From Litorimonas sp039975855 (GTDB taxonomy: Bacteria; Pseudomonadota; Alphaproteobacteria; Caulobacterales; Maricaulaceae), in the NCBI GenBank assembly GCA_039975855.1, contig JBDWGH010000002.1, positions 496,001-560,000 on the forward strand: a DNA stretch of 64,000 bases. Reading direction: 5' to 3'. The notes below the pieces were generated by a model, which had not been told where the DNA came from, searched no databases, and worked only from the letters and a program-made list of their open reading frames with translations. Shown here one piece after another: positions 50,801 to 59,288 of this stretch. The position numbers were made by a program, and so were the translations under genes. Each line of letters starts with the position of its first letter. Position 1 is the first letter of the stretch.

Positions 50801-53633
50801 CGCGCTCTCAGCTATCCATCTTCATAACGCACCAGCGGGAACAAACGGTCCTGTTTTGCAAGACATCATTGTTGATGCCGGTGGCGCGACAGATGGATCA
50901 ACGGAAGACGGGGACGTTATCAACGAGGTCACCGAAGTGGATCAGTTGATTTCCATTGAGAATGTCATTCTCTCTCAAAATAATGACGTGCTGAACCCAG
51001 CCGCAGGCGACCAATCCGTTGACGGAGGAGCAGGTAATGATGTCCTCTTCGGCGGAGCTGGCAATGACACGCTTTCAGGCGGTGCGGGTGACGACATCCT
51101 CGCTGGCGGCGGTGGTCGAGATAGTCTTGACGGTGGTGAAGGTAACGACACCAACTCCTTCGAAGGGATTGGCCGCAATGTCGACGCAAGCTTGGCCTCT
51201 GGAACAGCAATCTATGTTGCGCCAAACGGGACGACAGTCGAAGAGAGCTTCCAGAACTTTGAGAACCTGACAGGTTTCACTGGTAATGATCGCTTAACAG
51301 GCGATGCAGCTGATAACGTTCTTGATGGCGGTTCTGGTAATGATACGCTTTCAGGCGGTGCCGGTGCAGATACGCTGATTGGTGGTGCCGGAGACGACAC
51401 ACTTATCGGCGGTGGTGGTCAAGACAGTCTTGACGGCGGCGAAGGTATCGACACGGCAGACTTCGGCAATATCGGTCTTGGTATTGAGGTTAGCCTTGAA
51501 GACGGTGTTGCTTCTTACGGTATGGTCGAGAATGAAACACTTGAGAACATCGAGAATGTTATCGGTACGGCCCAAGATGATATCATCACGGGTGATGACG
51601 GTGACAACCTGCTCGCAGGTGGTGACGGGAACGACACGATCTCTGGCGGCGACGGTGATGACTATATCCGCGGCGATGCCATTGGTGATGGTGAAGCTAT
51701 CCAAGTCACATTCGAGAACACATTGGGTGATGGTGGAACTTTCCTAACCCCGGTTTGGTTCGGCTTTAACGACGGCGAAGCGACAAACTTCTCAACCTAT
51801 GTGCGCGGCGAAGCTGCCAGCACAGGCCTTGAACGCATTGCTGAGGATGGGAATGTGTCAGCTCTTGCAACAGAGTTTAGTCAGACAACAGGTGACAACG
51901 GTGTTGACGCCACGGTCTTCGGTCTCGGTGTAGGCGCACCAGGTCCAATTGATCCGGGTGAGAGCGCGTCTTTCATCATCAATGTTGATCCGGCTGATGT
52001 TGGCGAAGGTAACTTTGTTTGGGTGACCATGGTGATCCCATCTAATGACGCTTTCCTTTCCTCACCAGGCAACCCATTGGCTGATCCGATCTTTAGCTCT
52101 GATGGTTCATTCCTCGGACCGATTGAGATCTTACGCTTCGGGTCTGACGTGCTGGATGCCGGAACAGAGGTAAATACTGAGCTTGATGCTGCGTTCCTCA
52201 ATCAAATGGGACCGAATACAGGTGTCGATGAGAACGGTGTTGTCGCTACGCATATCGGCTTTAACGGTTCGGAAGCTAACCCGGATGGATCACCAATCAA
52301 CATTCTTGGCGGCACAACAGCTGCGGGAACAACGATTGATCCATCTGTTGGTGACTTCACGCTCAATGGCGGAACGCAGCTCGTGCTTCGTATCCTTGTC
52401 GACCGCGCAGTCTTTGGCGGAGATGACGAACTCTTCGGTGGGGCCGGTAACGACACGATCGAAGGTGGCTTTGGTGATGACCTTCTTGACGGTGGTTCCG
52501 GAAACGACATCCTCATTGGTGGATCTGGCGATGACGTCCTACGCGGCGGCGGCGGCCAAGATACACTTGATGGCGGCGAAGGTATCGATACCGCTGACCA
52601 CTCCAATATTGGTGTAGCTGTCAATGTGAACCTCGGTGCCGGTACGGCCAGCTACGGAATGGTCAATGAGACCCTGACTTCGATTGAGAACGTCATTGGT
52701 ACAAACTTCGACGATACAATTCGCGGCGACGGTGGTGTCAATGTAATCGAAGCCGGTGCAGGTGATGATACCATCACTTGGACGGATGGTGAGGACACTT
52801 ATGATGGCGGTGAAGGTTTCGACACTGTGGATTATACAACGTCTTCTGTCCCTGTTGTTGTTGAACTAGACGCTGAAGGAAACGGTACAGCGACAAGAGA
52901 GCTTGGCTTCTCTGTCGAAGTCACTGATGCGGAAGTCGCAGATGACGCGGTATTCGTTCAGGCCGCCCTTGACGGTAATCTTTACTTCAACATCCATACT
53001 GAAGAGTTTGGTGGAGGCGAAATCCGTGGTCAGCTTTCAGTCTCATCTGATGAGACGGTGGATGGTGTCAGAACAATTGTTCTGGACGGTGACCTGGATG
53101 CGTCACAGGAACCAATGGATGCGTCTGACTCTGATGCAACGGGCACAGGCCAAGTCACGATTACTGTCGATGCCGATGGAAATGCGACATACAGCTCAAC
53201 CCTAGAAGTGTCTGGAATTTCGACATCTGAGTTGACGCCCGTTGGTCCTTTCTCATCAATCCATCTCCACAATGCGCCGGCCGGATCAAATGGTGGGGTA
53301 GTCCAGGACTTCATCGTGGATGCAGGCGGTGATGTGAACGGACTGGCACTATCTGCAGATGTCGACACTGGCGATGGAAATGTGTTCGAAGAAGTCATCG
53401 AAGTAGATATACTTACATCTATCGAACAGGTTATCGGCCAAAATGGTGCGCCAATTACGACGGCAGCGACGGATGAAATGCCTGGTGTTTTGAGGTCTGT
53501 TGAAGTCGAAGATTCACCAATTTTCGAAGCTCATGAGGTGGCTTTTAATACGGCTTCTGGACCTGAATTTGCAAATGATGAATTCGCATTTGATGCGACG
53601 CCGTTTGTTCCAGATATGTTCGAGGTCGCTTAA
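47886..53633 (+). CDS. Giant RTX protein with three CHRD domains and one spondin-like domain
   Basis: 1915 residues, acidic, almost Cys-free. A basic N-terminus with an Ala-rich segment (1-36), a short folded region and a hydrophobic helix (104-121) precede GGxGxDxLxGG calcium-binding repeats arranged in modules of about 90 residues, each with a YGMV-x-ETF strand. CHRD domains (FVQAA-DGNLYFN, GEIRGQLSVSSDETVDGVRTI, IHLHNAP) lie at about 616-741, 873-998 and 1689-1813; a spondin-N-like domain (VTFENTLGDGG, TPVWFGFNDG, VTMVIPSNDAFL) at about 1271-1508. RTX repeats indicate type I secretion and Ca-dependent folding outside the cell; the secretion genes follow directly. A matrix or adhesion role is inferred. 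Confidence 0.9.
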   Translation: MSTKTNTQKSKKKNAAAKAALIAAAGAVALSTEANAAEADVQMVDVNSLNNVASTRRLEDGSLEVVLKNGEVVRLGSESFVEKAGQFFLGSAALAELTDGNGNLVLIGLAAAAAGLAIALGGGDDDAPPPIAIDPNLPTAGDDTIQGTANDDTLNGLAGNDTISGLAGNDTLTGDDGNDTLDGGTGNDTLIGRAGNDTLLGGEGDDILAGGGGTDVIDGGAGNDTNSFADIAADTTASIADGTATYGGVSESFTNVENLTGGSGNDSLTGDANANILDGGEGNDTLIGGAGADTLIGGAGDDVLAGGGGADMIDGGEGVDTNSFEGIGLGVTATVNADGTGTAEYGMVSETFEGIENLRGSDNDDVLIATGAAANTIEGGAGDDLIAGGGGTDILDGGEGNDTNSFQGIGADVTASLVDETAEYGMVSETFTNFENLTGGLGNDTLTGDMNANVLDGADGNDTLIGGGGADTLTGGAGDDVLAGGGGQDVIDGGEGIDTNSFEGIGVGVTANIGAGTASYGMVNETFTNIENLRGSDNDDSLRGDGNVNVIEAGAGDDRVIWSGGEDTLDGGEGVDTLDYETSSVGVDINLGAGTATREVGFSVEVVDAEVADDAVFVQAATDGNLYFNVHTEEFNGGEIRGQLSVSSDETVDGVRTIVLDGLLDAAQEPNDASDSDATGAGQVTITVDADGNATYSSTLDITGISSDELITLGGGALSGIHLHNAPAGTNGPVLQDFIVDAGGNTDGTRASTETAVELQQSTSSDDGDVFNENIEVDTISNFENIVGSENNDVLRGNGQENVIEAGVGDDIITWSGGEDVLDGGEGFDTADYTTSSVPVIVDLDEDGNGTVTRDVGFGVEVVDAEVADDATFVQAATDGNLYFNIHTEEFGGGEIRGQLSVSSDETVDGVRTIVLDGTLDSAQEPMDASDSDATGVGQVTITVDADGNATYSSTLDVTGISPSELITLGNGALSAIHLHNAPAGTNGPVLQDIIVDAGGATDGSTEDGDVINEVTEVDQLISIENVILSQNNDVLNPAAGDQSVDGGAGNDVLFGGAGNDTLSGGAGDDILAGGGGRDSLDGGEGNDTNSFEGIGRNVDASLASGTAIYVAPNGTTVEESFQNFENLTGFTGNDRLTGDAADNVLDGGSGNDTLSGGAGADTLIGGAGDDTLIGGGGQDSLDGGEGIDTADFGNIGLGIEVSLEDGVASYGMVENETLENIENVIGTAQDDIITGDDGDNLLAGGDGNDTISGGDGDDYIRGDAIGDGEAIQVTFENTLGDGGTFLTPVWFGFNDGEATNFSTYVRGEAASTGLERIAEDGNVSALATEFSQTTGDNGVDATVFGLGVGAPGPIDPGESASFIINVDPADVGEGNFVWVTMVIPSNDAFLSSPGNPLADPIFSSDGSFLGPIEILRFGSDVLDAGTEVNTELDAAFLNQMGPNTGVDENGVVATHIGFNGSEANPDGSPINILGGTTAAGTTIDPSVGDFTLNGGTQLVLRILVDRAVFGGDDELFGGAGNDTIEGGFGDDLLDGGSGNDILIGGSGDDVLRGGGGQDTLDGGEGIDTADHSNIGVAVNVNLGAGTASYGMVNETLTSIENVIGTNFDDTIRGDGGVNVIEAGAGDDTITWTDGEDTYDGGEGFDTVDYTTSSVPVVVELDAEGNGTATRELGFSVEVTDAEVADDAVFVQAALDGNLYFNIHTEEFGGGEIRGQLSVSSDETVDGVRTIVLDGDLDASQEPMDASDSDATGTGQVTITVDADGNATYSSTLEVSGISTSELTPVGPFSSIHLHNAPAGSNGGVVQDFIVDAGGDVNGLALSADVDTGDGNVFEEVIEVDILTSIEQVIGQNGAPITTAATDEMPGVLRSVEVEDSPIFEAHEVAFNTASGPEFANDEFAFDATPFVPDMFEVA

Positions 53634-53699
53634 GCCCCCCAGGCCTTGAACATGCGCACGTTCCCTTACTCTCTCGAGAGAACGTGCGTCTAAACCTAA

Positions 53700-53725
53700 G
53701 CCTCGCATTTAATGCGGGGCTTTTT
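53700..53725 (+). terminator. Terminator after the RTX gene
   Basis: GCCTCGCAT-TTA-ATGCGGGGC followed by TTTTT. A second stem, CGCACGTTC with GAACGTGCG, lies just before it (about 53656-53687). Confidence 0.88.
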
Positions 53726-53735
53726 CGTATTTTTT

Positions 53736-53763
53736 TGAACCGATTGCCTCTCTCACTCGACAT
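53736..53763 (+). promoter_or_regulatory. ECF-type promoter 4 (type I secretion operon)
   Basis: TGAACC (53736-53741), 16 bp, CGACAT (53758-53763); about 45 bp before the ABC transporter start. Confidence 0.82.
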
Positions 53764-53807
53764 AGCTTTGTAGACCGCATTTTGGGGCAGGTTCTGCGAG
53801 TAGAGAG

Positions 53808-55565
53808 ATGATTATGACCCACCAAAAAGATAGTAAAATCCGTGAAAATAGAGGGTTAGTCAGCTGGTTCTTTGCAATGGGCCGTGAATTGCCTGGCTAT
53901 TTCTTACCAATATTAGGCTTTAGCCTCGTGAGTAATCTCTTACTGCTCGTCTCTCCGCTATACATGCTTCAAGTCTATGACCGTATTTTGACGTCTGGAT
54001 CAAAAGACACGCTGATTTGGATTACCATAATTTCTCTTTTCTTGTTGGGCATTTACGCCGCTTCTGAAACCGGACGTCGCCGTATTTGTTCATTGGCTTC
54101 AGAAGAATTAGAAGAAAAAATCTCTGAGCGCATTTTCCAAGAGTTCGATAAGACTCATGATGCTGGCGGTCGTTTGCCAAATGATCTTAGGGTGTTGTCC
54201 CGAATTCGTGGATTTTTCCAAAACCAAACCGTTCTCCCGTTCTTTGACCTACCTTTCGCGCCGTTCTTTTTGCTGGTCATGTTCATGATCCATCCGCTCA
54301 TTGGCTTTTTAGGTCTGGTAGGTGGTTTAATCTTGCTAGGCGTTGCGATTTTCGCCGAAGTCTCTGCGCGCCGTACAAATGAAACAGCTGCCGCGGTCAG
54401 TTCTGAGGCTTTTAATCTCGCCAGCGGTTTGAGCCGTCAACGTTCGGCCATTGTCGCAATGGGATTGACACATAATGCCTTGGTAAAATGGAGAAGTACT
54501 AAGGAAACCGCACGCGATTTGAACCTTAAAGCCGGAGCCAAGGAAACAGGTTTTGCATCTGCAACAAAAGCCGGCAGGCAAATGCTCCAGATTCTTATCT
54601 TGGGCGCAGGTGGGGCCTTGGCGATTACACAACAAATCTCGCCCGGTGCAATCGTGGCTGGCTCTATTATTCTTGGACGCGCCCTTGGGCCAATTGACCA
54701 AATTGTTGGGAGCTGGCGCGGTATAGCTAGTGCGCGTTTGGCATGGAACCAGGTTCAAACTGCAATAGAGCGAGAGGATATTGAGCCCGATTATACGCCC
54801 CTCCCGCGCCCGGATCCGCATCTGAAAGTAGATCGTCTCTCTGTTGCTATCCCGGGAAATCGAGAAGCTCTTATTCGCCCATTCGGTTTTGAGTTTAGTG
54901 GCGGTCAAATGGTGGCGATTTTAGGCTCAAATGGATGTGGGAAGACCACGCTTCTGCAAACACTTGCAGGAGCGTGGCATCCACACTCGGGTTCCGTTAG
55001 TCTAGGCGGTCGAGATTTGCATGCTTGGGCGAGTGAAGATCGTGGTCAGTATATTGGTTATGTCCCGCAAGATGTTGAACTTTTACCCGGAACAGTCGGT
55101 GAAAATATAGCGCGCATGACGCAGTGCGAGTCGCAGGACATCATTGATGCAGCGAAAAAGGCTGGCGCTCATGAAATGATCCTGAGTTTGCCTCAAGGTT
55201 ACGAGACACTCGTTGGCAAATCTGGAATCGGATCACTTTCTGCAGGGCAGCGCCAATTAATTGGTTTAGCACGCGCCTTATTTGGAAACCCTGTTTTAAT
55301 TTTGCTAGATGAGCCCACCGCAAATCTCGACCCTACGGCCGTTTACCACGCGATTAGTAATTTGAATAAAATTGCGAAGTCAGGGGCTCTGGTGATCACA
55401 GCAACTCATGATCCAAAACTCATTGCCGCTACGAAGTCAGTTCTAGTCGTTCGAGAGGGTGGTATTCTGACGGCAAACACGAAACAATACATGCAGGCTT
55501 CCAAGCCAAAACCGAAAGCTGCGAATGCACCTGTTCAACATTTGACGACAGTAGGAGCAGTATAA
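53808..55565 (+). CDS. Type I secretion ABC transporter (PrtD/LapB class, no C39 domain)
   Basis: 585 residues (ATG at 53808; ATG at 53814 has the better-placed AGAGAGA). An N-terminal permease with about six helices (from YFLPILGFSLVSNLLLLVSPLYMLQVYDRIL) precedes the ATPase: Walker A GSNGCGKTT (about 373), signature LSAGQRQ (about 478), Walker B LILLDEPTANLD (about 497). No C39-like peptidase domain. It powers export of the RTX protein. Its stop overlaps the next ATG by one base. Confidence 0.93.
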   Translation: MIMTHQKDSKIRENRGLVSWFFAMGRELPGYFLPILGFSLVSNLLLLVSPLYMLQVYDRILTSGSKDTLIWITIISLFLLGIYAASETGRRRICSLASEELEEKISERIFQEFDKTHDAGGRLPNDLRVLSRIRGFFQNQTVLPFFDLPFAPFFLLVMFMIHPLIGFLGLVGGLILLGVAIFAEVSARRTNETAAAVSSEAFNLASGLSRQRSAIVAMGLTHNALVKWRSTKETARDLNLKAGAKETGFASATKAGRQMLQILILGAGGALAITQQISPGAIVAGSIILGRALGPIDQIVGSWRGIASARLAWNQVQTAIEREDIEPDYTPLPRPDPHLKVDRLSVAIPGNREALIRPFGFEFSGGQMVAILGSNGCGKTTLLQTLAGAWHPHSGSVSLGGRDLHAWASEDRGQYIGYVPQDVELLPGTVGENIARMTQCESQDIIDAAKKAGAHEMILSLPQGYETLVGKSGIGSLSAGQRQLIGLARALFGNPVLILLDEPTANLDPTAVYHAISNLNKIAKSGALVITATHDPKLIAATKSVLVVREGGILTANTKQYMQASKPKPKAANAPVQHLTTVGAV

Positions 55566-56875
55566 TGACCCAGAAAACTGTAAGCATTAGACCTGTCAAA
55601 GACAAAATCGTTTGGAAAATGGGTGTTGTTTGTTTGATTGGTTTTGGTGGTTTCCTAGCCTGGGGAAGCATTGCGCCTCTCGAAGAAGGTGTGGCTGCAA
55701 GCGGACAAATTATTGTCGAAGATAATCGCCAAGTCGTCCAACATCTTGAGGGTGGGATCGTCAGCGAAATTAAAGTTCGCGAAGGTCAATTCGTCGAAAA
55801 AGGTGACGTGCTGGTTGTTCTTCAAAAAACGGCTTCACTCTCTAATCGAGATCAAGTCGTGCAAGAATATGGCGCGTTGGCCGCCTCTGTCGCGCGTTTG
55901 AGAGCGCTTCAAACTGGTGCGTCGGCCCCTTCTTTTGATGCCTTGGACAACCTGGATTTAGGTAAAGAAGAACGTGCGGATATTATCCGACGGGAAACAG
56001 GTTTGTTCCATCAGCAGCGCAGCGCGCTTTCCGCCGATATTGCAGTGTTATCTGCGCGACTTAACGCAGCGCAGCAAACGCAAATATCGCGTGAGAAACA
56101 GGTCGTCATTGCAGAGAAGGCGCTTGAATCTGCAAGGGATGAATTGGGTGTCATCGCAGATATGTTCTCACAGCAGTTGGCACGCCGTGATCAAGTTTCA
56201 GCCTCTGAAAGACTTGTCGCAACCCTTGAAGGCGATATCGCTAATCTCAACAGTCAAGCCGATGATGCGAGCGCCTCGGAGTTAGATTTTAAAGCGCAAA
56301 TCGCACAGGCAAAAGCGCAGGCAGCGCGGGATAATGCGACAAACCTGCTTTCAACGAGTGCGGAGTTATTAGCCGTAGAAGAGCGCCTCAACGCTGCACA
56401 AGATGTACTGGATCGCTCGATCATTTTTGCGCCTGTATCGGGTGAAGTTTTAAATATGGCCTTCTCAACAATTGGCGGTGTTGTTCGGTCTGGCGAAACA
56501 CTGATGGAAATTGTTCCAAACATTGGAGAGGTTACAGCCTCTGTCCAAATTGCTGCGACGGATCGGTCTGCAATTTTTGAAGGGCAACTCGTTCGCACGC
56601 AATTTTCGTCCTATAAAGGTTGGCAAGCGCCGCGTCTGGAAGGTGAAATTATTGATGTCAGTGCTGATCTCAAAACAGACCCAGTTACATCGGTGAGCTA
56701 TTATGAAGCCCGTATTCGTGTCCCTGCCTCTGAGTTAGCTCGCACAACCAATGTAGAGGTTATACCGGGCATGCCGGTCGATGCTTTTATTTATTCCGGT
56801 AAAAGTCGGACTCTGATGGATTACCTTTTAGAGCCTCTGGGCGAGTCGCTGTTCCGTGGTCTTCGGACCTCATAG
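55565..56875 (+). CDS. HlyD-family membrane fusion protein of the type I system
   Basis: 436 residues. One N-terminal membrane helix (about 19-37, MGVVCLIGFGGFLAWGSIAP), a split lipoyl domain (VVQHLEGGIVSEIKVREGQFVEKGDVL and SIIFAPVSGEVLNMAFSTIGGVV), a long coiled-coil hairpin (about 120-280) and a C-terminal beta domain with VEVIPGMPVDAFIYSGKSRTLMDYLLEPL. It bridges the ABC transporter and the TolC protein. Confidence 0.93.
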   Translation: MTQKTVSIRPVKDKIVWKMGVVCLIGFGGFLAWGSIAPLEEGVAASGQIIVEDNRQVVQHLEGGIVSEIKVREGQFVEKGDVLVVLQKTASLSNRDQVVQEYGALAASVARLRALQTGASAPSFDALDNLDLGKEERADIIRRETGLFHQQRSALSADIAVLSARLNAAQQTQISREKQVVIAEKALESARDELGVIADMFSQQLARRDQVSASERLVATLEGDIANLNSQADDASASELDFKAQIAQAKAQAARDNATNLLSTSAELLAVEERLNAAQDVLDRSIIFAPVSGEVLNMAFSTIGGVVRSGETLMEIVPNIGEVTASVQIAATDRSAIFEGQLVRTQFSSYKGWQAPRLEGEIIDVSADLKTDPVTSVSYYEARIRVPASELARTTNVEVIPGMPVDAFIYSGKSRTLMDYLLEPLGESLFRGLRTS

Positions 56876-56900
56876 ATGCATATTGTGAGAGAGAAGTATC

Positions 56901-58217
56901 ATGTTAAAATCTTCAAGACTTTTCGGGAGCGCAATAATTTTAGCTACGCTCATCACGCTGCAAACAACTCAGCTCGCGAAAGCGCAAACAGTCAATGCCT
57001 TCACGTCATCCACACAAGAATGCTTACGCTTTGATGATGTTCTGAGACTTTCAGCTGAACGCGATCCAAATGTCATTATTGCTAAAGCTCAGGAAACGGA
57101 GTCCGATGCTGATATCAAAGATGCTAGATCTTTATTCCGGCCGCAAATCTCTGCTTTTGGACGCTCAGGATTTGGGGACACAGGCGTTGTTGATAGCAGT
57201 ATTTCAAATCAAGTTGGCATCAGAGCCTCGCAGCGTGTTTTCGACTTTGGGGATTCTAAATATGCGCGCCAAGCTGCCACTTTCGGCTTTGAGGCGAGCC
57301 TTGAGGATACACGCCTTGCAAAGCAACAAGCCGCGCAACGGACAGGTCTATCTTACCTCGCCCTTATAGAAGCTGAAGAGCAGATAGAGCTTACAAAGCG
57401 TCGCCATGATTATTTTGCCCAGCAATTACTGGCCGTTGATAATCTTTTAAGCCGAGGCGGCGCGACCCGAACTGAACGGGCCTCGGTGGCCTCACAACTC
57501 GCTGATGCCGAAGCCTTTGTGCTGGAACTCAATTTTCGCAAAGAAGAGGCGGCAACTCAGGTGCAGATTGATACTGGAACTTCTGGGCCACTCTGTACGA
57601 CACGCGCCACTCAAGATCTCCTACAGCAAAGGTTTGCGGGCTTGCAAAATCCAGAGACCGCCTCACAAATCGCCATCGACAAGAATCCAGAAATTAAGTC
57701 CTTGGAGAAGCGTGCCGAGAGCCTAGAAGCTGTTCGTCAACGTGAAAAACGTAGCCGTCTTCCTGTTATTGGTCTTGTCGCAACTGGGGCCTATTCATCC
57801 ACTGGTGGGTTTGACCAATTTGAGTTTCGTGACCGCATTGGCGTGGATATTTCTGTTCCGCTTTATTCAGGCAACGCGATCGGTGCCCGCAATCAACGAG
57901 CCTCTGCGCGTCACGCCGTCGCGCGCGGTCAAGTTCTTGATGCGGAGCGCCGCTTACGTAAGGATGTGAGTATTGGATATAGACGAAGTCTTTCGCTTGA
58001 AGCTCAATTAGTCAGTCGTCTAGATGTCGAGGAGCAAACCCTATTGCAGTTTGAGGCCGCAGAAATTGAGCAAAGAGCGGGTGCAAAAACACTCCGAGAC
58101 CTCGTTGAAATTCGCCTTGAATATGAACAGGCGGGTTTTCAACGGATCCGCACAAAATACGATCTCATGCGCCAGCAACTTCAATTGATGATGCTGACAG
58201 GAACTTCAGTAAAGTAG
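56901..58217 (+). CDS. TolC-family outer-membrane channel of the type I system
   Basis: 438 residues, with a GAGAGAGAAG ribosome site. Signal peptide to about AKA-QTV. Two outer-membrane efflux repeats: FDDVLRLSAERDPNVIIAKAQ... and IAIDKNPEIKSLEKRAESL..., with GLSYLALIEAEEQIELTKRRHDYF and DISVPLYSGNAIGARNQRASA. It completes the exporter: ABC, HlyD and TolC in a row with the substrate upstream. Confidence 0.92.
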   Translation: MLKSSRLFGSAIILATLITLQTTQLAKAQTVNAFTSSTQECLRFDDVLRLSAERDPNVIIAKAQETESDADIKDARSLFRPQISAFGRSGFGDTGVVDSSISNQVGIRASQRVFDFGDSKYARQAATFGFEASLEDTRLAKQQAAQRTGLSYLALIEAEEQIELTKRRHDYFAQQLLAVDNLLSRGGATRTERASVASQLADAEAFVLELNFRKEEAATQVQIDTGTSGPLCTTRATQDLLQQRFAGLQNPETASQIAIDKNPEIKSLEKRAESLEAVRQREKRSRLPVIGLVATGAYSSTGGFDQFEFRDRIGVDISVPLYSGNAIGARNQRASARHAVARGQVLDAERRLRKDVSIGYRRSLSLEAQLVSRLDVEEQTLLQFEAAEIEQRAGAKTLRDLVEIRLEYEQAGFQRIRTKYDLMRQQLQLMMLTGTSVK

Positions 58218-58355
58218 AACTACCTACATACTGAGACATATGCTCTCCGCATGTGGGGCGAGTTTTGAAGGAAATATATAAATATTTTATTTTCATTGAA
58301 TTGTAATATGCCGATCTTGACGGTTCTCAATTTCGTTTAATGTCCGCTTAGCCCC

Positions 58356-59097
58356 CTAACCGGTATTGCCCATCTCGTTTCCCAGGTGGTCCCAAAATTC
58401 CGCGTTTGATGCGAATTCGGGCTCGAAAATGTGACTTACCAGTTTGTTTTGTCCAGACCTATCTAAAGCATCCGATCTCATTTTGAAGGCAGACCTGAGA
58501 TAATCCGTAGTAGTCTTGAGGTCATTGTGTCCGAGCAAAACCGATACAGTATAAATTTCCATCCCCGACTCTAACCAGGTCATCGACGCAGAATGTCGAA
58601 ACGAATGCGGGAAATTCTCCTGTCTAAGCAATCAGAGAAGTGTTCTTTTGATAATCCGGCTAATGTTTTTCCTGGACATTTGTTTGCCATTTTGGCTTGG
58701 AAAAGGAAATCCACCAAAAACTTGGATTTGGAAAATTTTGCCCGCTGTACTCTTTGAGGTTTTTCATAGTGGCTTTCTCTTTGATTATTACATTTCAAAA
58801 TTTGCGGCCCTTACCACGCAAGTTTAAAGAAACACTATTATCTTTTAGGAGTTTTACATCATTCACTTCTATTCCAGTTAGCTCAGAGACTCTCGCGCTA
58901 GAGAAGAACAGAAATTGGAATATCAGAAGGTCCCTGAAATTAGTTTTGCTTCTTGGGTCTATGGTTGCAACTACTGAATTAAATTCAGATAGAGTCATAT
59001 ATTCCGCGGGATTTTTGCTTTTTCTTTTATTTCTTATCAGCTTTACCCTAGAGACAAGTAAATGGTATATCACATTGGGTGCGTCTCGACTGACCAA
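58356..59097 (-). pseudogene. Decayed tyrosine recombinase (XerC/D-like)
   Basis: Read on the minus strand: AEYMTLSEFNSVVATID, then FRDLLIFQFLFFSSARVSELTGIEV (first catalytic Arg) and GKGRK (59097 down to about 58795), then a frame change and stop codons (MSRKNISRIIKRTLL followed by TGA), then HSFRHSASMTWLES, VSVLLGHNDLKTTTDYLR (58631-58356). All catalytic motifs are recognisable but split by at least one frameshift and one nonsense codon, so the gene is dead. Confidence 0.8.
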
Positions 59098-59155
59098 GTA
59101 TTCCTACAATAAACGTTGGCGGTAGAAGTATACGCGTCGACCTCCTGACGCTTTC
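59077..59155 (+). pseudogene. Relic of an integrase N-terminus
   Basis: The translated relic SRLTKYSYNKRWR-stop-KYTRRPPDA matches the start of the island integrase at 34494 (SRLNQYLYSKRGRWQYTRRVPSE), and the nucleotide match is clear over about 75 bp. It marks a former insertion of a related element. The interval 59156-59288 holds nothing recognisable. Confidence 0.6.
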
Positions 59156-59288
59156 CGCTTCGCAATTTGAACGCGAATAACAATCTCAATTACACACCAA
59201 CTCCAACAATTATGGAGGTATTTGTTTTGAGTCCGTCTAATTTACCATTTAGCTTGAGTGAGCAGGCTTTCGATTGTAACTCAATAAC

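Noticed and set aside
48320..53205. Long open frames on both strands inside the RTX gene
   Set aside because: They are by-products of the repetitive GGxGxDxL coding sequence; Ser/Pro-rich or Met/Thr-rich translations have no family features.
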